From positions 1-5,173 of the forward strand of contig JARBTU010000146.1 of NCBI GenBank assembly GCA_029240015.1: DNA of 5,173 nucleotides. Direction: 5' to 3'. A model generated the notes under the pieces. The model ran no database searches and had not been told where the DNA came from. It saw only the letters and a list, made by a program, of their open reading frames with translations. Positions 1 to 5,173 of this stretch are shown one piece after another. Position 1 is the first letter of the stretch, and each line of letters begins with the position of its first letter. Source of the stretch: Oscillospiraceae bacterium (lineage in GTDB: Bacteria > Bacillota > Clostridia > Oscillospirales > Ruminococcaceae). A program made the position numbers and the translations under genes.

Positions 1-1355
1 TGGATAAAGTGGTCTCTCTCTGTAAAAACAGAGGTTTTGTTTATGCGGGAAGTGAGATATACGGAGGGCTTGCAAATACTTGGGATTACGGACCTTTGGG
101 TGTGGAGTTCAAAAATAACGTAAAAAAAGCATGGTGGAAGAAGTTTATTCAGGAAAGTAAATATAATGTCGGTCTTGACAGTGCTCTTTTGATGAACCCT
201 CAGGTTTGGGTAGCATCAGGTCATGTTGGCGGTTTTTCCGATCCGCTTATGGACTGCAAAGATTGTAAGACTCGTCACCGTGCGGATAATTTGATAGAAG
301 AGCAAAGCAGTGAAGTTCCGAATGGGTGGACGAATGAACAGATGCAGAAGTTCGTTGCGGAAAATGGGATTAAATGCCCTGACTGCGGAAGCACGAATTT
401 TACGGATATCAGAAAGTTTAATCTGATGTTCAAGACATTTCAAGGGGTTACCGAAGATGCGAAAAACGAAATTTTCTTAAGACCCGAAACAGCACAGGGA
501 ATTTTTGTTAACTTTTGTAACGTTCAAAGAACTACCCGTAAGAAAATTCCGTTTGGCGTGGGCCAAGTTGGAAAATCTTTCAGGAACGAAATCACTCCGG
601 GGAATTTCACATTCCGTACCCGTGAATTTGAACAAATGGAACTTGAGTTCTTCTGCAAACCCGGAACCGATTTGGAATGGTTTAATTATTGGAAAGATTA
701 CTGTAAGAACTGGATATTGAATTTGGGCATGAAAGAAGAGAACATCCGTCTAAGAGATCATGATGCGGAAGAATTGTCCCACTATTCAAATGCGACAACA
801 GACATTGAATTCTTGTTCCCGTTTGGTTGGGGTGAGCTTTGGGGAATTGCTGACCGTACAGATTTTGATTTAAAACAACACATCGAACATAGCGGAAGAG
901 CATTGGATTATTTTGACCCTGAAACGAACGAAAGATATGTTCCGTATGTGATTGAGCCTTCTCTTGGCGCTGACCGTGTTGCGTTGGCATTTTTGTGCGA
1001 AGCATATGACGAAGAGGAAATTGCTGAGGGTGACGTCAGAACAGTCATGCATCTTCATCCTGCGCTTGCACCATTTAAGGCTTGCATACTTCCTTTGTCC
1101 AAAAAATTAAGCGAACAGGCTGGAGAAGTATATCAGACCTTATCCAAAAAGTTTATGGTGGATTATGATGACACCGGTTCCATCGGGAAAAGATATCGCA
1201 GACAAGATGAAATAGGCACACCGTTTTGTATCACATTTGATTTTGAATCTATTGAAGACGGCTGTGTTACCATCAGGGATCGCGATACCATGAAGCAGGA
1301 AAGAATTGCGATTGCTAAGCTTGTGGAGTATATTGAAGAAAAATTAGAGTTCTAA
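1..1355 (+). CDS. glyS: Glycyl-tRNA synthetase, dimeric class II type (5' end cut by about one base)
   Basis: Attaches glycine to tRNA-Gly in the cytoplasm, using ATP. The window opens with TG-GAT-AAA-GTG in frame, so the real start is probably an ATG whose A lies just outside, giving MDKVVSLCKNRGF, close to the usual N-terminus of the family; a GTG at 9 is a less likely start. Counting from the GTG at 9, the conserved N-terminal block GSEIYGGLANTWDYGPLG is at about 15-32. Class II motif 2 (FRNE at 191-194, then the RTREFEQMELEFF block near 205-217) and motif 3 (GADR at 320-323) are intact. The anticodon-binding domain begins near HPALAPFK (about 350) and runs to the end. Two CxxC pairs (83/86 and 123/126) suggest a zinc ribbon in the insertion before motif 2. 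Length of about 451 residues fits bacterial alpha2 GlyRS rather than the alpha2beta2 GlyQ/GlyS form. It converges on feoB and looks functionally unrelated to it. Confidence 0.97.
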   Translation, partial: DKVVSLCKNRGFVYAGSEIYGGLANTWDYGPLGVEFKNNVKKAWWKKFIQESKYNVGLDSALLMNPQVWVASGHVGGFSDPLMDCKDCKTRHRADNLIEEQSSEVPNGWTNEQMQKFVAENGIKCPDCGSTNFTDIRKFNLMFKTFQGVTEDAKNEIFLRPETAQGIFVNFCNVQRTTRKKIPFGVGQVGKSFRNEITPGNFTFRTREFEQMELEFFCKPGTDLEWFNYWKDYCKNWILNLGMKEENIRLRDHDAEELSHYSNATTDIEFLFPFGWGELWGIADRTDFDLKQHIEHSGRALDYFDPETNERYVPYVIEPSLGADRVALAFLCEAYDEEEIAEGDVRTVMHLHPALAPFKACILPLSKKLSEQAGEVYQTLSKKFMVDYDDTGSIGKRYRRQDEIGTPFCITFDFESIEDGCVTIRDRDTMKQERIAIAKLVEYIEEKLEF

Positions 1356-1367
1356 TATTGTATTTCT

Positions 1368-1406
1368 AAAGAGGTGTAGGCTTTTAATAGCCTACACCTC
1401 TTTTTT
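1368..1406 (+). terminator. Intrinsic terminator of glyS, between convergent genes
   Basis: A perfect 11-bp stem (GAGGTGTAGGC at 1371-1381 with its complement at 1390-1400) encloses the 8-base loop TTTTAATA. The stem extends to 14 bp by pairing AAA (1368-1370) with the first three T's. Six T's (1401-1406) follow on the + strand, only 13 bases after the glyS stop, which is a textbook Rho-independent terminator. On the - strand the same hairpin lies just beyond the feoB stop, but only three T's follow it before AGAAATAC, so termination of feoAB is probably weaker. Confidence 0.93.
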
Positions 1407-1407
1407 A

Positions 1408-3555
1408 TTATACTAATCCAAAAAGTCTTGCACCGGTTGCAACAATAAAGCAGACAATCATGCCAACAATGGTTGGAACAGCAAAAGAGATAGCGGTCCA
1501 TTTAAGGCTTTGTGTTTCTTTTTTAATTGTTAAACAGGTAGTAGAGCAAGGCCAGTGTATCAAGCAGAAGAGCATGGTACAAACCGCGGTTAGCCAAGTC
1601 CATCCGTTGCTTACAAATAGTTCTTTGAGTTGGGAGAGGCTGTCTAGTTCCAACAGAGTCCCGGTGGACATATAAGACATGATAATAATAGGAACAACGA
1701 TTTCATTAGCAGGAAAGCCAAGGATAAATGCCAGAAGAATAACGCCGTCCAGTCCCAAAAGATTTGCAAAAGGATCCAGAAAGTTTGAACAATGTTTCAG
1801 TATACTCAAATCTCCGACAGTTATGTTGGCCATTACCCAGATAACAAGCCCGACAGGAGCGGCCACTACAACGGCTCTTCCCAGAACAAAAAGAGTACGG
1901 TCAAGCAGGGAACGTACAATGACCTTGCCGATTTGAGGTTTCCGATATGGAGGAAGCTCAAGCGTAAAAGAAGAAGGAACACCTTTTAAGATGGTTTTGG
2001 ATAGCAATCTGGATACCGAAAACGTTAGAATTACTCCTAATACAATGACACCTGTAAGAATGACAGTGGAAACAAGGGATTGAAATGGAGAGGCAACAAC
2101 TCCGACAAAGAACATGGTTATGATGGCAATTAAGGTTGGAAATCTTACATTGCAAGGAACAAAATTGTTGGTAATCGTTGCGATAAGCCGTTCTCTTGGG
2201 GAGTCGATGATTCGGCATCCCACGATTCCCGCAGCATTGCATCCGAATCCCATAGCCATTGTGAGAGCCTGCTTTCCGCACGCGCAGGCTTTTTTAAAAT
2301 AGCTGTCCAGATTAAATGCCACGCGAGGAAGATAGCCGAAATCCTCCAGCAAAGTGAAAAGAGGGAAGAATATAGCCATAGGGGGAAGCATAACCGAAAC
2401 AACCCAAGCCAGAACCCGATAGACCCCTAGGACAAGAACTCCATGAACCCAGTTCGGGGTACCAAGCCAATTAAAAAATTCGGTTAAACGGTCTTGCACC
2501 CAAAACAGACCGTCAGACAAAAGCTGAGACGGATAGTTCGCACCGGTTATCGTAATCCAAAAGATGGTGCATAAAAGAATAAGCATAATAGGAATACCCG
2601 TCCACTTACTCGTAAGGATTCTATCGATTTTACGATCTCTGCTGTTGCAGTCAGCATCTTTTTGGCACACGCAGTCACAGCAGATTGCCTCTGCCGCCAA
2701 AATAATGCAGGATACTATTTTATCTTTAATGTATTCCGAAGTAATTTGGTTTTCATCCAGAATCTTTTTGGCTTCTTCCAGCCCTTTGTAGATGTCTTCA
2801 TCGTGTAAAAGATCATAATTGGTATGCTCGTTCAACGCTTGAATGATTGTTTCATCAAAATCAATTAACTTCAGAGCAATCCATCGTGTGCTTAGGTCAG
2901 TGCTGATTTTTTGTTCAATAATGTTCTTTACTATACTGATTGCTTTTTCAATCGGTTCTATGTACTTGATCTCAACAGAATGGGAATGATCATTTTCCAG
3001 TGACTTCTCGACGGTCCGAATCAGTTCATCCAATCCTTTATTGCTTCTTGCACTTGTTCCGACAACGGGCACACCCAAGTTTTTGGATAATTGCTTAATA
3101 TTAATTACAATATCTTTTTTCTTTGCTTCATCCATCAGGTTGACGCAAACAATAACTTTTTGTGTAATTTCAATTGTTTGCAAAACGAGATTGAGGTTTC
3201 GTTCGAGACAGGTTGCATCACAAACAACAATTACGGCATCGGTGCCGCCAAAACATATAAAATCTCTTGCCACTTCTTCTTCGGCGGAATGTGCCATCAG
3301 AGAATAGGTTCCGGGAAGGTCAACGAGAATATAATCGGTACCGTTGTATGTATGGGTTCCCTGTGCGGAAGTCACTGTTTTCCCCGGCCAGTTACCGGTA
3401 TGTTGATTCATGCCGGTGAGTTCATTAAAAACGGTACTCTTCCCGACGTTCGGATTGCCCGCAAGAGCAATAATTTTGTCCTTAGGGGATGTTTTCACAA
3501 TATTAAGTCCCGAATCCACTGCATTCTTGCCGGTGGAATTTGCTGTTAATCCCAT
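1408..3555 (-). CDS. feoB: Ferrous iron transport protein B (FeoB), GTPase plus membrane channel
   Basis: Imports Fe(II) across the cytoplasmic membrane. The N-terminal G-protein domain has G1 GNPNVGKS (33-40), a G2 Thr at 60 within the HTGNWPGKT block (52-60), G3 DLPG (79-82), G4 NLMD (139-142) and G5 SAR (168-170). A helical regulatory segment follows to about 290, then a cysteine cluster (C292, C293, C295, C297, C303), then the membrane part from about 321. The channel half contains the LPPMAIFFPLFTLLED block (390-405), GFGCN (436-440), PCNVRFP (467-473) and the later FPANEIVVP gate block. The length of 715 residues is shorter than the roughly 770 of Escherichia coli FeoB but normal for this group. 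The ATG at 3555 gives MGLTANSTG, an N-terminus I recall as conserved in clostridial FeoB; it has only a weak GAAAG ribosome site 12 bases upstream and sits in a structured leader. It lies downstream of feoA, 85 bp apart and presumably co-transcribed. No feoC is present. PCNVRFP differs from the PCNGRFP I expect. Confidence 0.97.
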   Translation of the reverse strand: MGLTANSTGKNAVDSGLNIVKTSPKDKIIALAGNPNVGKSTVFNELTGMNQHTGNWPGKTVTSAQGTHTYNGTDYILVDLPGTYSLMAHSAEEEVARDFICFGGTDAVIVVCDATCLERNLNLVLQTIEITQKVIVCVNLMDEAKKKDIVINIKQLSKNLGVPVVGTSARSNKGLDELIRTVEKSLENDHSHSVEIKYIEPIEKAISIVKNIIEQKISTDLSTRWIALKLIDFDETIIQALNEHTNYDLLHDEDIYKGLEEAKKILDENQITSEYIKDKIVSCIILAAEAICCDCVCQKDADCNSRDRKIDRILTSKWTGIPIMLILLCTIFWITITGANYPSQLLSDGLFWVQDRLTEFFNWLGTPNWVHGVLVLGVYRVLAWVVSVMLPPMAIFFPLFTLLEDFGYLPRVAFNLDSYFKKACACGKQALTMAMGFGCNAAGIVGCRIIDSPRERLIATITNNFVPCNVRFPTLIAIITMFFVGVVASPFQSLVSTVILTGVIVLGVILTFSVSRLLSKTILKGVPSSFTLELPPYRKPQIGKVIVRSLLDRTLFVLGRAVVVAAPVGLVIWVMANITVGDLSILKHCSNFLDPFANLLGLDGVILLAFILGFPANEIVVPIIIMSYMSTGTLLELDSLSQLKELFVSNGWTWLTAVCTMLFCLIHWPCSTTCLTIKKETQSLKWTAISFAVPTIVGMIVCFIVATGARLFGLV

Positions 3556-3618
3556 TGATTCATCACACTTTCTTTTAAATTTGCTGTGATGAAGCGTATG
3601 GGGGTGACTTCATCACAG
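3556..3618 (-). promoter_or_regulatory. Structured feoB leader with two mutually exclusive hairpins
   Basis: Read on the - strand (mRNA sense), three segments occur in order. A is CTGTGATGAAG (3618-3608). B is CTTCATCACAG (3594-3584), a perfect 11-base complement of A. C is TGTGATGAA (3567-3559), a 9-base copy of A. B can therefore pair with A (11 bp, 13-base loop) or with C (9 bp, 17-base loop), but not both. C ends 3 bases before the feoB ATG, and the B:C loop holds the weak GAAAG ribosome site, so B:C should block feoB initiation and A:B should free it. No T-run follows either hairpin, so neither looks like an intrinsic terminator. The repeats are plain in the sequence; the regulatory role is inferred. 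A protein-binding operator or an mRNA-stabilising hairpin behind feoA are alternatives. Confidence 0.55.
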
Positions 3619-3640
3619 ATTCACATGAACTTTTATAAAA

Positions 3641-3883
3641 TTATGCCATTTTAAGTCGAACTAAAATGTCTGAAGAGTCTTCTTTTCTAAGGGCGATTGC
3701 GGCTCCTCTGATTAAGTACGCAATAGGGTCCCCCGCAGGACTTTTTTGAAGACATTCAACATTGGTGCCTTCTATAATACCAATGTCCTGAAGTCTTCTT
3801 CTCATGCTGCCTGTCGCTAAAATTCCCGTTACTTTTGCTTCCTGACCTTCGCGAAGCTGGCTTAATGGATATATATCTTGCAT
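3641..3883 (-). CDS. feoA: Ferrous iron transport protein A (FeoA)
   Basis: Small cytoplasmic SH3-like partner of FeoB needed for efficient Fe(II) uptake; it is thought to contact FeoB, though its exact role is unsettled. The 80 residues span the whole domain: the N-terminal PLSQLREGQEAKVTGI stretch (about 6-21), the GSMRRRLQDIGIIEGTNVE core (about 25-43) that matches the usual RRRL-DxG-xxxGT pattern, then SPAGDPIAYLIRGAAIALRK, matching the family's P-GDP-x-RG-x-LR signature. The ATG at 3883 is preceded by a strong AAGGAGAA ribosome site (3898-3891), 9 bases from AAGGAG to the start. It is the first gene of the feoAB operon and diverges from the metal-dependent regulator. A perfect 10-base palindrome TTTTATAAAA sits directly after the stop codon. 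Stand-alone FeoA of this size is normal. Confidence 0.95.
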   Translation of the reverse strand: MQDIYPLSQLREGQEAKVTGILATGSMRRRLQDIGIIEGTNVECLQKSPAGDPIAYLIRGAAIALRKEDSSDILVRLKMA

Positions 3884-3905
3884 AAAATCGTTCTCCTTAT
3901 AATAA

Positions 3906-3950
3906 ATTAATATAATAATTAAATTATTTATTAATATAAATTAGTGTAAG
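3906..3950 (-). promoter_or_regulatory. Candidate feoAB promoter overlapped by an AT-rich palindromic operator
   Basis: On the - strand a possible -35 CTTACA (3950-3945) and -10 AATAAT (3928-3923) are 16 bases apart and would give a leader of roughly 30 bases before feoA. The -10 lies inside a perfect 15-base palindrome AATAATT-A-AATTATT (3914-3928 on +), flanked by two direct copies of ATTAATATA (3906-3914 and 3930-3938), 24 bases apart. Such an arrangement suits a dimeric repressor that blocks RNA polymerase, and the neighbouring MntR-like protein is the obvious candidate. The stretch is almost all A and T, so some symmetry is expected by chance. The promoter match is imperfect (4/6 and 5/6). 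Confidence 0.45.
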
Positions 3951-3966
3951 GAAACTTTTTTTCCTT
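3948..3966. repeat. Inverted repeat in the feoA/regulator divergent region
   Basis: AAGGAAA (3948-3954) is exactly complementary to TTTCCTT (3960-3966) across a 5-base spacer CTTTT. It overlaps the edge of the proposed feoA -35 and lies about 70 bases upstream of the regulator start. It could be a second operator half or part of the regulator's own control; no function can be shown from sequence. I see no convincing + strand promoter for the regulator, and nothing coding in 3884-4036. Confidence 0.35.
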
Positions 3967-4036
3967 CGGTATATCATATTCTATTGGGTGTTCTTTGTTA
4001 CTTTTTTTACCAAATTTAATTTATAGGATGGAAATA

Positions 4037-4474
4037 ATGATGAAAGATACCGTTAATAATAGTTTCTATACGCTTAAAGGATATAGCCTGGAAGACACCA
4101 GCAAGGTGTCTTCTTCAATGGAGGATTACCTTGAAATGATTTGCAGATATGCCAAGAGTATGGATTATGTAAGAATAAAATTTATTGCGGAAAAGCTTCA
4201 TGTAAAGCCATCTTCCGCATCAAAGATGATTCATAAATTAAATGAGCAAGGCTTTGTGGATTTTGAAAAGTATGGAATGATAAAGCCGACCCAACAAGGG
4301 TGGAAGCTCGGGGAATATCTTTTATACAGACACAATGTGCTGAACGACTTTTTTTGTTTGCTCAATGGGTCTGAAAATGAAATTAAGCAGGTGGAACAAA
4401 TCGAACACTTTATTAATAAAGAAACCATAAAAAACATAGAAAAACTGGTAAAAGCCATGAAACTTCAAAAATAA
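4037..4474 (+). CDS. DtxR/MntR-family metal-dependent transcriptional repressor
   Basis: Predicted DNA-binding regulator that senses Mn(II) or Fe(II). The 145-residue protein has a winged-helix N-terminal domain: SSSMEDYLEMI (25-35), the helix-turn-helix region around IAEKLHVKPSSASKMIHKL (50-68), and a wing near FEKYGMIKPTQQG (76-88). A metal-binding/dimerisation domain follows with YRH (97-99) and VEQIEH (119-124). Aligned with Bacillus subtilis MntR, D30, E33, H99, E120, E123 and H124 match ligands D8, E11, H77, E99, E102 and H103. There is no C-terminal SH3-like FeoA domain of the DtxR/IdeR type, and the length fits MntR. About 22 extra residues precede the MntR start point. I chose the ATG at 4037 because AGGA (4025-4028) is well spaced in front of it; ATG 4040 is nearly as good, while in-frame ATGs at 3995 and 4028 lack a ribosome site. 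It diverges from feoAB and precedes the YtaF/MntP-like gene by 69 bp, so both are likely targets. Confidence 0.9.
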   Translation: MMKDTVNNSFYTLKGYSLEDTSKVSSSMEDYLEMICRYAKSMDYVRIKFIAEKLHVKPSSASKMIHKLNEQGFVDFEKYGMIKPTQQGWKLGEYLLYRHNVLNDFFCLLNGSENEIKQVEQIEHFINKETIKNIEKLVKAMKLQK

Positions 4475-4481
4475 ACCGGAA

Positions 4482-4543
4482 CGGAAACCTCCAAATCCGA
4501 ATAGACTAATTTGATTTATCTATGTTAGTTTGGAGGCTTTTTT
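4482..4543 (+). promoter_or_regulatory. Hairpin that hides the ytaF/mntP ribosome site and resembles a terminator
   Basis: CCTCCAAA (4488-4495) is a perfect 8-base complement of TTTGGAGG (4529-4536). The latter holds the GGAGG Shine-Dalgarno sequence, 7 bases before the ATG at 4544. A helix formed here would sequester the ribosome site. A C and six T's (4537-4543) follow at once and abut the start codon, so the same helix also has the form of an intrinsic terminator. An inner CTAA/TTAG pairing (4506-4509 with 4525-4528) could extend it. A competing small hairpin CGGA/TCCG (4482-4485 with 4496-4499) would place the CCTCC anti-ribosome-site in its 10-base loop. The pairings are visible; the switching role is inferred. 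Confidence 0.6.
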
Positions 4544-5167
4544 ATGTTGAGTTCAATGATACTGGTATTGGTTTTATGTCTGGATGCCTTTGCGGTAAGT
4601 GTTGCCTACGGGGTAAACAAGATCAAGTTTACCATTGCTTCTACGCTGGTGATTAGCCTGGTCGGAACAAGTTTTTTGGGTATCTCGCTCTTTGCCGCAA
4701 ACATAATCGGACAGTTCGTGCCGGGAGATGTCTGTAAGTGGGCAGGATTTATTATTTTATTTATGATTGGTTTCACCGACTTTTTCCAAGGGTCTATCAA
4801 ATCTTATCTTCGTTCCAAAACGAACTATAAAAAAGACATGAAATTTAAATTCTGTGATATTAAATTTGCGGTTGCAGTTTATCTGGATGAGACAAAAGCG
4901 GACGCAGACAACTCAAAGCAACTTTCAGTTAAAGAAGCATTTTATCTTGCAGTTGCATTATCAATTGATTCTCTGGCGATTGGCTTCGGAAGCGGACTTG
5001 CCCAAATCAGCATTTGGGAAACACTGATTTTCTGCTTTATACTCAATTTTGTGGCAATCTGGTTTGGATTCTTTATTGGACAGCATATTTCAAAGGCTTC
5101 TAAAATTGATCTTTACTGGTTAAGCGGACTAATTTTAATCGGTATTGCATTTGGTAATTTGATATAA
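4544..5167 (+). CDS. ytaF: MntP/YtaF-family membrane protein, putative manganese efflux pump (YtaF-like)
   Basis: Likely cytoplasmic-membrane metal exporter; MntP relatives expel Mn(II), while YtaF relatives are labelled sporulation membrane proteins of uncertain substrate. Its 207 residues form two repeated halves of three helices (about 4-24, 32-55, 65-83, and 132-152, 160-180, 188-206). Each half starts with the family's acidic motif: LDAFAVSVAYG (D14) and SIDSLAIGFGSG (D142). The long hydrophilic linker (about 84-131) contains KADADNSKQLSVKEA, which matches the ADxDxS...EA pattern I recall from YtaF and forms a 12-residue EF-hand-like loop (D120, D122, S124, Q126, S128, E131). That linker favours the YtaF branch over plain MntP. 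The ATG at 4544 has GGAGG 7 bases upstream, inside a hairpin. It probably shares a transcript with the MntR-like regulator, which suggests a role in metal balance rather than sporulation alone. The gene is complete, ending 6 bases before the window edge. Confidence 0.88.
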   Translation: MLSSMILVLVLCLDAFAVSVAYGVNKIKFTIASTLVISLVGTSFLGISLFAANIIGQFVPGDVCKWAGFIILFMIGFTDFFQGSIKSYLRSKTNYKKDMKFKFCDIKFAVAVYLDETKADADNSKQLSVKEAFYLAVALSIDSLAIGFGSGLAQISIWETLIFCFILNFVAIWFGFFIGQHISKASKIDLYWLSGLILIGIAFGNLI

Positions 5168-5173
5168 TAATTT

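Noticed and set aside
3091..3549. A 152-codon + strand open frame antisense to feoB.
   Set aside because: It lies wholly over the conserved FeoB GTPase domain, has no recognisable domain or ribosome site, and is explained as a shadow of feoB.
3575..3613. A 12-codon open frame on the - strand in the feoA-feoB gap (starts MKSPPYAS), a possible leader peptide.
   Set aside because: It has no ribosome site, its codons are made largely of the repeat and loop sequence, and nothing regulatory stands out in its composition. It would matter only if ribosome profiling showed translation.
3556..3618. An intrinsic terminator between feoA and feoB.
   Set aside because: The hairpins are strong, but no T-run follows on the - strand (CAAATTT after one, ATCAATG after the other).
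3901..3950. A classical Fur box upstream of feoA.
   Set aside because: The palindrome is AATAAT-3 bases-ATTATT and lacks the GATAAT/ATTATC hexamers and 1-base spacing of a Fur site.
3995..4036. Earlier in-frame starts for the regulator (ATG at 3995 and 4028).
   Set aside because: The extra N-terminal residues (MLLFLPNLIYR...) resemble translated AT-rich promoter DNA, and neither ATG has a ribosome site, whereas AGGA is placed correctly for the ATG at 4037.
4475..4543. A yybP-ykoY manganese riboswitch ahead of the exporter gene.
   Set aside because: The 69-base gap is too short, and I cannot find the paired conserved loops of that riboswitch; only the ribosome-site hairpin is visible.
1..5173. 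A defence system, mobile element, CRISPR array or tRNA gene.
   Set aside because: All substantial open frames are assigned to housekeeping or metal-transport families, and no transposase, integrase, spaced repeats or cloverleaf were seen.

Overview
The window looks like a low-GC Bacillota (Firmicutes) chromosome, most likely class Clostridia. This is inferred from the moderately AT-rich sequence, strong AAGGAG/GGAGG ribosome sites, a dimeric class II glycyl-tRNA synthetase of the Bacillus/Clostridium kind, and a FeoB with the MGLT...STG N-terminus that I associate with clostridial FeoB proteins. It contains five protein genes and no RNA genes, insertion sequences or CRISPR arrays that I can see.

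Layout: a housekeeping glyS gene enters from the left, probably missing only the first base of its ATG (1-1355, +). It ends at a strong hairpin terminator (1368-1406) that separates it from the convergent feoAB operon. feoB (1408-3555, -) and feoA (3641-3883, -) encode a ferrous iron importer. Between them lies an 85-bp leader with three copies of one 9-11 base word arranged as A, anti-A, A. An AT-rich divergent control region (3884-4036) separates feoA from a DtxR/MntR-family metal-dependent repressor (4037-4474, +). A second rightward gene follows, encoding a six-helix MntP/YtaF-family protein (4544-5167, +).

The four genes right of glyS form a compact metal-homeostasis locus: Fe(II) import on one strand, and a metal-sensing regulator plus a putative metal (Mn-type) exporter on the other. 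The regulator keeps all six metal ligands of Bacillus subtilis MntR. The simplest model, which is inference, is that it binds metal when Mn or Fe is plentiful, represses feoAB from the divergent region, and is linked to export by YtaF/MntP.

The most unusual signals are in the non-coding DNA. The feoB start can be covered or exposed by two mutually exclusive hairpins. The ytaF/mntP Shine-Dalgarno sequence forms the 3' arm of a hairpin followed directly by six T's that abut the ATG, so it could act as a terminator, a ribosome-site lock, or both. The YtaF-like protein also carries a nearly canonical 12-residue EF-hand-type loop between its two transmembrane halves. The individual families are known; what may be undescribed is the RNA-level wiring of this locus.
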